In this document: positions 52,976-61,529 of the stretch, piece after piece
Layout of the letters: each line of letters begins with the position of its first letter
Numbering within the stretch: position 1 is the first letter of the stretch
Source of the DNA: UBA4644 sp034933145
Lineage (GTDB): Bacteria > Bacillota > Clostridia > Oscillospirales > Butyricicoccaceae
Length of the DNA: 64,000 bases
Assembly: GCA_034933145.1 (NCBI GenBank)
Contig: JAYFOA010000001.1
Span: 26,847-90,846, forward strand
Reading direction: 5' to 3'
Made by a program: the position numbers and the translations under genes
The notes under the pieces: generated by a model
What the model was told of the DNA's origin: nothing
Database searches by the model: none
The model's input: only the letters and a program-made list of their open reading frames with translations

Positions 52976-54617
52976 AAGAACTCTCGGCATGGTCCTGCGC
53001 CGGGTCATCACAGCCTCAAAAGGGACGAGTGTTCTGACTGTGCTCGTCATCGCGCTGGCCGTGGTAACGGCACTGTTTCCGCCGCTTGTTCTGGAGCGGG
53101 CTGTCAACGATCTTACCGCAGGGCAATCGGTACCGCTAAGACTGGCGCTATCCTATCTGGGCCTCATTGCCCTGTCCGGCGCCCTGGAATCCGGGCAAAA
53201 CGTAATGATCACCGTGTTTGGGCAAAAGGTCACGCACGGCCTGCGCAGTACGCTTTGCAGAAAGCTGCGCCGCCTACCCGCCTCCTATTTTACCGTCCAT
53301 GAGGCAGGAAAGATCACTTCCCGGTTTGTAAACGACGTGGATACGGTGGATTCACTCTTTACAAACGGCATTATCAGCATGTTCGCCGACGGCTGCAAGG
53401 TGGTCAGCATTTTAATTATGATTTTTTATAAAAGTACAGGACTTGGCATTCTTATGCTGCTGGTTACGCCGCTGCTGTTCGCCATGACGCGCCTGTTTCA
53501 GAAGCGGATGCTCCGTGCGCAGCTGGAAAACCGCACGGCGGTCGGCAAGGTGAACAATCATATACCGGAAACCATCCGCAAAATCCGCATGATCCACGTA
53601 CTGCTTCGGGAAAAGTACATGGAACGCCGCTATGATGATTATATCAGCGAAAGCTACCGCGCGACGGACAAGTCCAACCTTTACGATTCTGTTTATTCGC
53701 CCATCGTTATCTTCGTCAGCTCCTGTGTCATTGCCGTGATGATGGTCTGCGGCGCCATGGGCGGCGGCCTCCGCGAGTTTTTTGGAATCAGCGTGGGAAC
53801 CGCCGTGGCCGTGATCGCCTATGTAGGTAAAGTGTTCGAACCTTTGGAGAGTATCGGCATGGAGATTCAGAACATCCAGTCCGCCCTGGCGGGTGTAAAG
53901 CGAATCGACGAGTTCCTGGCCGAACCGGAACGGGAGATGCCGAGTGAACCCTCAGCGGATGACGCTTTGCGCGCAGATCCCATTGTCTGTTTCGACCAGG
54001 TGCACTTCGGATATAGCGAAGGCGGCGATGTCCTGCGCGGGCTGAACTTTTCCGTTTGCAAAGGAGAGGCCGTCACCTTTGTCGGCAGGACCGGTGCGGG
54101 CAAAAGCACAGTTTTTCGTCTGCTTCTCGGACTATACCGACCGCTTGCGGGCCGGGTACGTATCGGAAGAACCGATGCCGCTTGTATTCCAGACGAAAAA
54201 AAACGCAAATTGTTTGGCTATGTAGAGCAGTCCTTTCACCCGGTGGCGGGAACGGTAGCGCAGCAGATTTCCCTGTTCGACCCTTCCATTGGATCTTCGC
54301 AGATCGAACATGCCGCCAAGCTGGTTGGACTGCATGACAACATCCTTTCGCTGCCGGATGGGTACGATACGCCCATGTCGGAAGCCGCTTTCTCGCAGGG
54401 TCAGTTTCAGCTTCTCTCCATTGCCAGAGCCGTGGCGGCCTCGCCGGAAATCCTGCTGCTGGATGAGATTACCGCGAATCTAGACAGCGACACAGAACGT
54501 CGTGTACTGGACGCGCTGGAGTGTGCCGCCAAGGGGCGGACAGTGCTCTCAATCTCTCACCGTCTGCAGGAGTATGCAGGCAGTCAACGGGTGATTCAAA
54601 TTGGCAGCGTGGAATAA
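52965..54617 (+). CDS. ABC exporter half-transporter B (canonical catalytic site)
   Basis: 550 residues: membrane domain (about 20-310) and ATPase domain. Walker A is VGRTGAGKST, Walker B LLLDEITANLD has the catalytic Glu, and the signature is the weakened FSQGQFQLL. The consensus site is thus formed by its Walker motifs with the LSGGQ of the other half. The start is read as GTG at 52965, 8 nt after GGAGG, and overlaps the first half-transporter by 11 nt; an ATG at 52950 is possible. It ends 32 bases before a terminator. Confidence 0.9.
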   Translation: MKRERTLGMVLRRVITASKGTSVLTVLVIALAVVTALFPPLVLERAVNDLTAGQSVPLRLALSYLGLIALSGALESGQNVMITVFGQKVTHGLRSTLCRKLRRLPASYFTVHEAGKITSRFVNDVDTVDSLFTNGIISMFADGCKVVSILIMIFYKSTGLGILMLLVTPLLFAMTRLFQKRMLRAQLENRTAVGKVNNHIPETIRKIRMIHVLLREKYMERRYDDYISESYRATDKSNLYDSVYSPIVIFVSSCVIAVMMVCGAMGGGLREFFGISVGTAVAVIAYVGKVFEPLESIGMEIQNIQSALAGVKRIDEFLAEPEREMPSEPSADDALRADPIVCFDQVHFGYSEGGDVLRGLNFSVCKGEAVTFVGRTGAGKSTVFRLLLGLYRPLAGRVRIGRTDAACIPDEKKRKLFGYVEQSFHPVAGTVAQQISLFDPSIGSSQIEHAAKLVGLHDNILSLPDGYDTPMSEAAFSQGQFQLLSIARAVAASPEILLLDEITANLDSDTERRVLDALECAAKGRTVLSISHRLQEYAGSQRVIQIGSVE

Positions 54618-54648
54618 TCTCATTACCTATTACTCATTTGGATATGTT

Positions 54649-54688
54649 AACCCGGCCTGCACTTTTATGTGTGCAGGCCGGGTTTTTG
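54649..54688 (+). terminator. terminator of the ABC exporter operon
   Basis: AACCCGGCCTGCAC (54649-54662) pairs with GTGCAGGCCGGGTT (54671-54684), then TTTGTT. Confidence 0.92.
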
Positions 54689-55059
54689 TTATGGGCTCAC
54701 TACATAAAAAATCCGGTCCTTTTCCCAACCATGCCCCGCTGCCCGCGTGTAATGAATGGCGCAAGATGCCGAAGATACTGCGGGCATAAGTTTTCCTTCA
54801 TTTCGCATTGAACATGTTTTCTATATTCTCAGCATGTTAAAATAACAGCTTACAAATTTTACATTGATCTCCCGTCAAGACCATTCCGCCAGCAGTTCTG
54901 CCGGTGAGAGCTTATCCGCACGCCTGTTTTATCGGTAATGCCCGCGCAGCAGGGCTGCTCGGTATGTTGATACAGTATGATCCTTATATTTTGTAGAAAT
55001 ACTATCCGTAAGCAGCTAAGAAAAGCATAAAAATGTAAATTGATCCGGAGGCATTTACA
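54689..55059. other. 371-base stretch without a supported gene
   Basis: Upstream of the glycosyltransferase gene. AT-rich from 54790 on. It must hold the promoter of that gene, but no clear pair of boxes was found. The ribosome site GGAGG is at 55046-55050. Confidence 0.4.
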
Positions 55060-56127
55060 ATGTATTTCCTGATATTAACCGGGCGTTTCGGCATGGGGCA
55101 TTGCAATGCTGCCGAGGCAATTCGCGAGCAGCTATTGGCGCAGTACCCCGATGCGGAGATTTCGGTGATTGATCTGCTGGAATGGCTCTTTCCCCTCAGC
55201 AGCGGCGTAATTTACCATAGTTTTAATTTTGCGGTACGTTATATTCCCTTTATGTACAATACGCTTAATCGCGCTACCGACCGTGTTTCAGGCGTTCCTA
55301 TGGAAAAAACGGTCTGCCGCAGGCTGAAGGCTTTAATGGAGCATTATACGCCCAATCTTGTCATCTCAACGCTGCCGTTTTGCTCTCAGTATATGTCCGC
55401 CTACAAGATGACCACGCATAATTCTGTACCGCTGTATACATTTATTACAGACATCGCAATTCACGAGGATTGGATTGCACCTCAAACGGATCGATATTTT
55501 GTTGGAGCGGAAGAAACAAAAAACGCCCTCGTTTCACGAGGCGTTCCGGCGGACCGCGTTTCCATCAGCGGAATTCCGGTACGCAGTGCGTTCTATCGGG
55601 AAAACGTCCAGGTGAATCCGGAAAACGCCGTCCATGAGATACTTATCATGGGGGGCGGCCTTGGTCTGCTCCCGGTAAACAATGCCATTCTCAAAAAGCT
55701 CTGCGCGGAAAGCTACATCCATGTTACGGTACTGGCCGGAAAAAATGAGACGCTGCGGCGCCACATCGCCCGTCGGTATCCGCAGATAGAGGTATTAGGC
55801 TGGACGCCGAATGTGGAAGAATATCTGCACCGTGCCGATTTGCTAATCACAAAGCCCGGAGGCGTCACAACCTTTGAAGCAATCGAAACCGGAACGCCGC
55901 TCTGTATTCTGCGGCCATTTTTAGTTCAGGAAGTCGAAAACGCAAAATTTATTGAACGCACTGGCATTGGGAAGGTGCTTTGGAAAAGGCATAAGGATCC
56001 GGCGCGAGCTATTTTTGCGCTACTTCATGACCGTCCGGCTTTTTCTTCCATGTGCGCTCAAATGGCGCTGCTTCGTTCCGTGAAAGAAAACGCAATGGAT
56101 GCGATCCGAGAGGCATTCGCGTTATAA
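55060..56127 (+). CDS. MGDG synthase-like lipid glycosyltransferase (GT28)
   Basis: 355 residues. The N-terminal half follows the MGDG-synthase family (GRFGMGHCNAAEAIREQL, near residues 9-25). The C-terminal half is a GT28 nucleotide-sugar domain (ILIMGGGLGLLPVN near 190; DLLITKPGGVTTFEAIETGTPL near 265). It should glycosylate diacylglycerol at the inner face of the membrane to make glycolipid. Sugar and number of transfers are unknown. It is followed by the folT leader in the same direction but separate. Confidence 0.9.
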   Translation: MYFLILTGRFGMGHCNAAEAIREQLLAQYPDAEISVIDLLEWLFPLSSGVIYHSFNFAVRYIPFMYNTLNRATDRVSGVPMEKTVCRRLKALMEHYTPNLVISTLPFCSQYMSAYKMTTHNSVPLYTFITDIAIHEDWIAPQTDRYFVGAEETKNALVSRGVPADRVSISGIPVRSAFYRENVQVNPENAVHEILIMGGGLGLLPVNNAILKKLCAESYIHVTVLAGKNETLRRHIARRYPQIEVLGWTPNVEEYLHRADLLITKPGGVTTFEAIETGTPLCILRPFLVQEVENAKFIERTGIGKVLWKRHKDPARAIFALLHDRPAFSSMCAQMALLRSVKENAMDAIREAFAL

Positions 56128-56257
56128 TGATGCCATGAACAATCGTATGATATTTCCTGCTTTGTCTCTCGCCGATCAGTTGCAATTTGCCTTATGTATG
56201 CAGCAAAATCAAATAGCATGTCAATAGAACCGTCCCTGTGTCGCTGGTGATCATACA

Positions 56258-56286
56258 TTGACAAAAAAATGTTTTTGTATCATATT
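56258..56286 (+). promoter_or_regulatory. promoter of the folT leader
   Basis: TTGACA (56258-56263), a 17-bp spacer and CATATT (56281-56286). The start would be near 56293, exactly at the beginning of the structured leader. Confidence 0.65.
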
Positions 56287-56294
56287 CTAAATTA

Positions 56295-56412
56295 AGCCGT
56301 GAGACCGGGTATAAGCCCGGCGGTACGGTGGAAACGGCCGGGTTGTCAGACAGTCCGGAGAAACCGGCCATTCGACGGGAAAGGAGGGTGCTGCGTTCTT
56401 TTTACCGGACTG
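56295..56412 (+). ncRNA. unclassified structured element in the folT leader
   Basis: Several stems can be drawn: CCGGG/CCCGG (56305-56309 with 56316-56320), GGCCGGGTT/AAACCGGCC (56336-56344 with 56361-56369, one mismatch), and a competing long-range pair CAGTCCGG/CCGGACTG (56351-56358 with 56405-56412). The last would break the second stem, so two mutually exclusive folds exist. It does not fit the GEMM, FMN, TPP, SAM or ZTP consensus; its 3' end, with AGTCCGGAGA before CCGGCC, recalls the end of cobalamin elements, but the B12 core is missing. Confidence 0.5.
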
Positions 56413-56431
56413 ATGTTATTCATATAAAAAA

Positions 56432-56534
56432 TGGCAGAGTAGATGATTGTGGGTCATGTGTCCGAGAAACGGGGAGTTGATCTCGGAACGGAGACTTTCA
56501 GGGTTGCCGTACAGTCATCGCATCCCGCTGCTGC
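56432..56534 (+). ncRNA. THF riboswitch (class I)
   Basis: The aptamer's diagnostic ends are present: GGCAGAGTAGATGATTG at the 5' side and AGTCATCGCATCCCGCTGC at the 3' side. GATGATTGT (56442-56450) pairs over nine positions with ACAGTCATC (56511-56519), and GCAG with CTGC closes P1. It lies before folT, the commonest target of this class. No terminator follows before the ribosome site, so control is more likely at translation. THF binding is expected to lower FolT production. Confidence 0.85.
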
Positions 56535-56597
56535 ATACAGGAGATATACTTCCTCTATGTGGTATTGTGTCTTGCCATATTAAAGGAGGGTTTTTTT

Positions 56598-57200
56598 ATG
56601 TCCCCAAGTTGTTTTCCCTCGATGTTTACGAAGAAGTACTGGAGTAAGGCTTTTTCGGAATACCGCAATCTAAAATCGCTGATTCTGGCCGGTCTGACGG
56701 TTGCGCTTGCAACCGTAATAAGCATGATCTACATTCCGGTGGGCATGAATCTGCGAATTTCTTTTACTTTTTTGGTATTGATCTTCGGCTCCATGCTTTT
56801 CGGCCCCGCCGTCGGCGCAGCTGCTGGCATTGCATACGATCTGGTCAGTTTTCTTCTGTTTCCTTCCGGCGTCTTTTTCCCCGGATATACATTGTCCAGC
56901 ATGCTGGAGCTTTTTATTTACGGCCTGTGCCTCTATCGCAGCCAGATATCTGTTGTACGCATCTTCGTAATGAAGTTTATTGTTGACTTCGCCATCCATG
57001 TAGGCCTTGGCTCGCTTTGGAGCGAAATGCTGTTTGGAAAGGGATATTACTATTTCTTTGTGAAAAGCCTTGTAAAAAACACGATCATGCTTCCCATCGA
57101 AGTTGTCATGATCGTAGTATTGCTGCGGATATTTCTTCCCGTCCTTGTCCGCAGAGGCCTTATGCCGGAACAAAAAAAGAAATGGATTTCTCTTGTTTAA
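56598..57200 (+). CDS. folT: folate ECF transporter, substrate-binding S component
   Basis: 200 residues, about six membrane helices. The S-component pattern includes GLTVALATVISMIYIPVGMNLRISF, FGSMLFGPAVGAAAGIAYDLVSF and FPGYTLSSMLELFIYGLCLY. It binds folate and works with the shared EcfA1-EcfA2-EcfT module, not in this window. The ATG at 56598 follows AAAGGAGGG; an upstream ATG at 56559 is not used. The THF riboswitch in its leader supports the folate assignment. Confidence 0.9.
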   Translation: MSPSCFPSMFTKKYWSKAFSEYRNLKSLILAGLTVALATVISMIYIPVGMNLRISFTFLVLIFGSMLFGPAVGAAAGIAYDLVSFLLFPSGVFFPGYTLSSMLELFIYGLCLYRSQISVVRIFVMKFIVDFAIHVGLGSLWSEMLFGKGYYYFFVKSLVKNTIMLPIEVVMIVVLLRIFLPVLVRRGLMPEQKKKWISLV

Positions 57201-57309
57201 ATGGTCGATTTCCTCGGTTCGAAACAGCAGCAAATGAATTGACATAAGACAAAGGCGTACGTCTTAATACGAGTATTTGTAGCCGTCCTATATCACCTAA
57301 CAATAAAAA

Positions 57310-57353
57310 CCACTAAAAAAGCCGTTTTCATTTGAAAACGGCTTTTTTAGTGG
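57310..57353. terminator. long bidirectional terminator after folT
   Basis: A 21-bp perfect stem whose outer part is CCACTAAAAAAGCC and GGCTTTTTTAGTGG around GTTTTCA/TGAAAAC. The A- and T-runs inside the stem allow termination in both directions. Its right end overlaps the CCA of the tRNA fragment. Confidence 0.9.
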
Positions 57354-57394
57354 TTGCATAGGTAGGATTTGAACCTAATACCTCCAGGTTATGC
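57351..57394 (-). pseudogene. 3' half of a tRNA-Met-like gene
   Basis: Read on the minus strand: GCATAACCTGGAGG (anticodon-like CAT, then the 3' anticodon stem), then AGGTTCAAATCCT (T-arm), and CTATGCAACCA with an encoded CCA. The sequence 5' of the anticodon loop does not continue as tRNA. Such half-tRNAs are typical of integration scars (att sites), where an element restored the tRNA end elsewhere. Confidence 0.6.
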
Positions 57395-57500
57395 GCATTA
57401 TCATTGTCATGCTTCTCTATAATCCTGCATTATTTTCTTGCATCCATAATTCTTTTAACTGCTTGGAGCCTATCTCTCTTTTTCAATTATAGCCTCCCCT

Positions 57501-58652
57501 TTAAAACTTCAGGTGTTCCATCCTGTCAAATGCCGCCTTTAGAGTAGCTATCGGGGTGGCGCAAACGATTCGGATATGGCCCTCACCTGCTGCGCCGAAC
57601 ATTGAACCGGGTGTTGCGAGAATATGGGCCTCATTCAGAAGTTTTTTGCAAAATTCCACGGAAGACAGGCCCGTTGAACGGATATTGGGAAAGAGATAAA
57701 AGGTACCGCCGGATTGGACAGCAGACATATAGGGCAGAGCGTTCGCTCGCTCTGCTGCATAGTACAGCCGCTGGCGGTACTGGGAGATATATTTTTCTGT
57801 TATATCCTCCCTAAGCGACAGCGCTTTCAAGGCAGCGCGCTGCGAAATGGAAGGTGCGGTATAAACCAAGGAATTGTTGATGTGCATAAGCACTTGCACA
57901 AGCCTTGGCGTGGTTACGATATACCCGATTCGCCAGCCGGTCATCATGAAGTTCTTAGAGAAGCTGTTAAGTGTCAGGGTCCGGCAATCCATACCGGGCA
58001 GAGAACAAATCGGGGTAAATGCTCCGCTGAACACATAACGAGTATATATTTCGTCCGCCACCACCAGCAGATCGTATTCCTCTGCAATGGATGCGATCAG
58101 CTCCAGCTGTTCCATGCCATAGACAGCGCCTGTGGGGTTGCATGGATTATTCAGAATCATGGCCTTGGTATGGGGTGTGATGGCAGCGCGAAGTCTTTCC
58201 TCGGTTATCGCGTAACCCTCTGCTTCAAAGGTCGGTACCTCAATGCACACTCCGTGCGCAAGTTCGATCTGCTGCCGATAGGGAGAGAAGAAGGGAGCAA
58301 ATACCAGCACCTCGTCCCCTGGATTCAGTACTGCCATCATTGCAAGCCCCATGCCCATGCAGCTTGAAGCGGTGACAAATACATTTCCCTTGGAAATTTC
58401 TATGTCAAAGTCTTCTTTATAGACCTTGCATACAGCATCGATCAGCTCCGGATCACCCTGCGGGTTGCCATAGTGAGTATATCCCCGACGAGCATCAGAA
58501 AAAGCTGCATCCATGATACGGCTATCGGTTATAAAATCGGTTTCGCCTATGCTTAAATCGATGACGTCATCATAACGGCTGAGGGCTTCCGTATCCAGTG
58601 CGAGCCCGCTGGAAAAAGAACTGAAACGATCTGCGATGAACTTATTCTGCAT
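57501..58652 (-). CDS. PLP-dependent aminotransferase, class I/II
   Basis: 383 residues. SIGETDFITDSRIM opens the fold, NNPCNPTGAVYG near residue 170 and the PLP Lys in LNSFSKNFMMTGWRIGY near residue 235 follow, with Arg in EGHIRIVCA near residue 365 for the substrate carboxylate. Aspartate/aromatic-type aminotransferase group; the exact substrate is unknown. The second ATG (58652) is chosen for its spacing to AGGAGG. It overlaps the LarA-like gene and probably acts in the same pathway. Confidence 0.88.
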   Translation of the reverse strand: MQNKFIADRFSSFSSGLALDTEALSRYDDVIDLSIGETDFITDSRIMDAAFSDARRGYTHYGNPQGDPELIDAVCKVYKEDFDIEISKGNVFVTASSCMGMGLAMMAVLNPGDEVLVFAPFFSPYRQQIELAHGVCIEVPTFEAEGYAITEERLRAAITPHTKAMILNNPCNPTGAVYGMEQLELIASIAEEYDLLVVADEIYTRYVFSGAFTPICSLPGMDCRTLTLNSFSKNFMMTGWRIGYIVTTPRLVQVLMHINNSLVYTAPSISQRAALKALSLREDITEKYISQYRQRLYYAAERANALPYMSAVQSGGTFYLFPNIRSTGLSSVEFCKKLLNEAHILATPGSMFGAAGEGHIRIVCATPIATLKAAFDRMEHLKF

Positions 58653-59925
58653 CATGACCTCCTGTAAGCGTAGGGATAACGGTCGCTCCGTTAGGGATCA
58701 AAAAGATGTCTTTGCCGGAAAGATCGGCATTTTTGAGCAGCGTATCCATATCCGGATATGCCTCGATGCCCATGGGGGTAATGATTTCCGGTGATATCGA
58801 GGTACACAGCATAATCCGGTACCTGGAAGCTTGCTCACAGTTTAGGAAAAAAACATAGCCCGGTATGGTAAAATCCGCCTTCAGTGCTTCGTATAGCCGC
58901 CCTTCTTTCAATGGATCTATCCAGTGAAAATATTCTGCGGGACCGCCACCATCGATGGCTTCTATGGCTATGATCAAAGTACCCCCCGGCTTAAGACCAC
59001 TTTCTACGTTATCTATGGTCTTTGTGCCCTGATACAGGGACATGTCCTTTGGATAGCCTCCGCAGCTGACGATGATGGCGTCCGCCCTGCGATTGATGGG
59101 GACACTGTAAATATCATTTACTGCCATACAGCCTGCCTGCCATGAAGTGAGCCAGTTGCCGGAATATATGGCGGCAAGTTTCATATCTGCGTTCATCACC
59201 AGGTTCACCATATACAGGCTCTTCATCAGCGCCGCCGCCTGGCACATGTCTTCATTCAGAGGATTGCCCCATGTAATTCCGTTTCCGATCAGCGGATTGG
59301 AACGTGGCACGGCCAGATCCAGAGAATGGAGATGGTTTTGGCGGATCGTGGAGCGACCGCTGATGCCGGGCAGTATGCTTTTGCGCCCTCCGCCATAGCC
59401 TGCCATGACGTGATGCGTGCAGGCGCCGAGGCAAACCACCTTGTCGGCGTTAGCGGCGACGGGATTGACACAGACCTCCGTACCGAAGGATGTTGTGCCG
59501 ATGAAAACGAGGTCAGGAGCGTCGCAGTCATGGTTGATCACCTTTACTCGATCGAAAACCTCGTCGGTAACAAGCGTGCGAAGCTCTGTCTCGCTGCCGC
59601 CGGTATGCGTACCGTTGGCTACGATAATGGTGATGTTTTCAGCGGGCAGCTTACAGATGTTTTCCATATACCTTATAAGATCAGGGATCACCAAGTCCTG
59701 CCGCATCCAGAACCGGGACATATCGCTGATAATCAGTGCCACCGTATCGGTCGGACAAATATAGTCCTTGAACGCAGGACTGTCGATCGGGGTCTCCAAC
59801 GAAGCACAAAGGGCTGCCGGTATATCGCAGATGGGGGCGGTAGGATGGCCCTTTAATATGGTGACCTCTTCATCAAGAGAGAAAGATACCTCTCCCTTGC
59901 CGTACTTCAGACTGTAAATACTCAT
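58642..59925 (-). CDS. LarA-family nickel-pincer racemase/epimerase
   Basis: 427 residues, the LarA family length. Motifs: DMSRFWMRQDLVIPDLI near residue 67, NGTHTGGSETEL near 105, ACTHHVMAGYGGGRKSILPGI near 170-190 with the Lys that tethers the nickel-pincer nucleotide, then His in IRQNHLHS. Family members racemise or epimerise 2-hydroxy acids. No larB, larC or larE is in the window to make the cofactor. Neighbours (aminotransferase, amino-acid ABC transporter) suggest a hydroxy or keto acid linked to an imported amino acid. Substrate unknown. Confidence 0.85.
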   Translation of the reverse strand: MSIYSLKYGKGEVSFSLDEEVTILKGHPTAPICDIPAALCASLETPIDSPAFKDYICPTDTVALIISDMSRFWMRQDLVIPDLIRYMENICKLPAENITIIVANGTHTGGSETELRTLVTDEVFDRVKVINHDCDAPDLVFIGTTSFGTEVCVNPVAANADKVVCLGACTHHVMAGYGGGRKSILPGISGRSTIRQNHLHSLDLAVPRSNPLIGNGITWGNPLNEDMCQAAALMKSLYMVNLVMNADMKLAAIYSGNWLTSWQAGCMAVNDIYSVPINRRADAIIVSCGGYPKDMSLYQGTKTIDNVESGLKPGGTLIIAIEAIDGGGPAEYFHWIDPLKEGRLYEALKADFTIPGYVFFLNCEQASRYRIMLCTSISPEIITPMGIEAYPDMDTLLKNADLSGKDIFLIPNGATVIPTLTGGHDAE

Positions 59926-59995
59926 ACGGATTCCTTCTTTATATCGTTTGTGTTCGTCCTGCTCCTCGGGTGTCTGGAAATCGTTTTTGGCTGAT

Positions 59996-60736
59996 CTACA
60001 GCACTTTTGAAAGAAAGCTTATGAGCCGGGGGCTCTCCGGCTGCTCAAAGAGCTGGTGGGAAGGCTTGTCCTCCTCAATGATACCCTCTGAGAGAAATAG
60101 GGTACGGTCACTTACTTCCCGGGCAAAGCGCATCTCGTGGGTGACCACAATCATGGACATTCCGTCGTCTGCAAGTGTCTTCATAACGGCCAGCACTTCA
60201 CCGACTATTTCGGGATCGAGCGCGGAAGTGGGCTCGTCAAAGAGCATCACCTCCGGATTCATCATCAGAGCGCGCACAATTGCTGCGCGCTGTTTGTGCC
60301 CGCCGGAAAGCTGGGCGGGGTAGGATGCCGCTTTATCTTCCAATTCTACCCGCTTAAGGAGCTCATAAGCCTTTGCCTCTGCCTCATCCTTGTCCATACC
60401 TTTTATCGTGATGGGGGCGGCGGTGAGATTTTTTAAAATTGTCATGTTGTTAAACAGGTTGAACTGCTGGAATACCATGCCTATCTTCTGCCGGTGCAGG
60501 TTGATGTCGGTCTTTTTACTGCAAATATCCACCCCATCAAAAATGATCTGACCGGAGGTAGGCTTTTCCAGGCGGTTCAGACAACGCAGAAAGGTACTCT
60601 TACCCCCGCCGGAAGGGCCGATAATCGCAGTGACCTGCCCCCGTTCAAAAACGGTGGATATATTGTTCAATACTTGAAGCTGTCCGAAGGACTTGCAAAG
60701 GGAGCTGACCCGTATCATAGGGCTATTTTCCGCCAT
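59996..60736 (-). CDS. polar amino acid ABC transporter, ATPase
   Basis: 246 residues. Walker A GPSGGGKSTFLR, signature LSGGHKQRAAIVRAL (GlnQ-type has GGQ; here GGH), Walker B VMLFDEPTSALD and the H-loop VVTHEMRFA. The PAAT/GlnQ subgroup (EVMLFDEPTSALDPE) imports polar amino acids. It overlaps the permease by 14 nt. Confidence 0.9.
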   Translation of the reverse strand: MAENSPMIRVSSLCKSFGQLQVLNNISTVFERGQVTAIIGPSGGGKSTFLRCLNRLEKPTSGQIIFDGVDICSKKTDINLHRQKIGMVFQQFNLFNNMTILKNLTAAPITIKGMDKDEAEAKAYELLKRVELEDKAASYPAQLSGGHKQRAAIVRALMMNPEVMLFDEPTSALDPEIVGEVLAVMKTLADDGMSMIVVTHEMRFAREVSDRTLFLSEGIIEEDKPSHQLFEQPESPRLISFLSKVL

Positions 60737-61418
60737 TGGACATCTTCCTTTCCATCAGGGACACAAGCCTTCCGCCGATAAAGGTCATTATAAAATAAAG
60801 GATAGCGACGATCGCGAGGCATTCAAGGCTTTTATAGGTGATGGCGATAACGTCCTTGCTGCGAAACATCAGATCCGCGATACCGATGACGGACACGATG
60901 GAGGATTCCTTAATAATCGTGACAAACTCGTTGCCCAATGCAGGCAGTATGTTTTTTATTGCCTGCGGCAGCACTACTTTGATCATGGCCTGTGACTGCT
61001 TGAAGCCAAGACTCCTTGCGGCCTCGGTCTGACCTATATCCACAGCCTGTATGCCGGAGCGGATGATCTCAGCAACATAGGCGCAGCTGTTTATGCTCAT
61101 TGCTACAATGCCCGCTGCAAAGCGGGAAAAGTTGGGTATCCAGGTGATATCCGGAATGACGATGCCGGTCATAGGCAGCCCGTAAAATATAAACATCAGC
61201 TGAACCATAAGAGGAGTACCGCGGATAAACTCGATGTAGGCGACGGCCAGATAGTGCAGGGGCTTTATCTTGCTCATACGCATCATCGCCATAAAAGTTC
61301 CGAAGGCCGTACCTAACACTACCGCAAACAGAGCGATTATAAAGGTATTTTTTATTCCCTCTGCAAAGAAGAGATTATATTTTGTGAACAGTGTCCACAT
61401 CCTTTGGAAAAAGACCAT
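60723..61418 (-). CDS. polar amino acid ABC transporter, permease
   Basis: 231 residues, about five membrane helices. The HisM-type signature (EFIRGTPLMVQLMFIFYG) and the EAA loop (EAARSLGFKQSQAMIKVVLPQAIKNILPALGN region) are clear. The ATG at 61418 has GAGAGGTAA upstream; the open frame upstream is not used. It is encoded between the binding protein and the ATPase. Confidence 0.92.
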   Translation of the reverse strand: MVFFQRMWTLFTKYNLFFAEGIKNTFIIALFAVVLGTAFGTFMAMMRMSKIKPLHYLAVAYIEFIRGTPLMVQLMFIFYGLPMTGIVIPDITWIPNFSRFAAGIVAMSINSCAYVAEIIRSGIQAVDIGQTEAARSLGFKQSQAMIKVVLPQAIKNILPALGNEFVTIIKESSIVSVIGIADLMFRSKDVIAITYKSLECLAIVAILYFIMTFIGGRLVSLMERKMSNGGK

Positions 61419-61529
61419 AGAACGGTTACCTCTCTTCGCAATAATGGATGATTGAATCGACCAAATATTGGGGCGAAGCCGACCCCGGGTGATACCCGGG
61501 GCGGCTGTCATGAAGGTTTCTGGGCCGGT

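Noticed and set aside
56295..56412. Cobalamin or FMN riboswitch
   Set aside because: Only the 3' AGTCCGGAGA-like block is similar; the conserved cores of both classes are missing.
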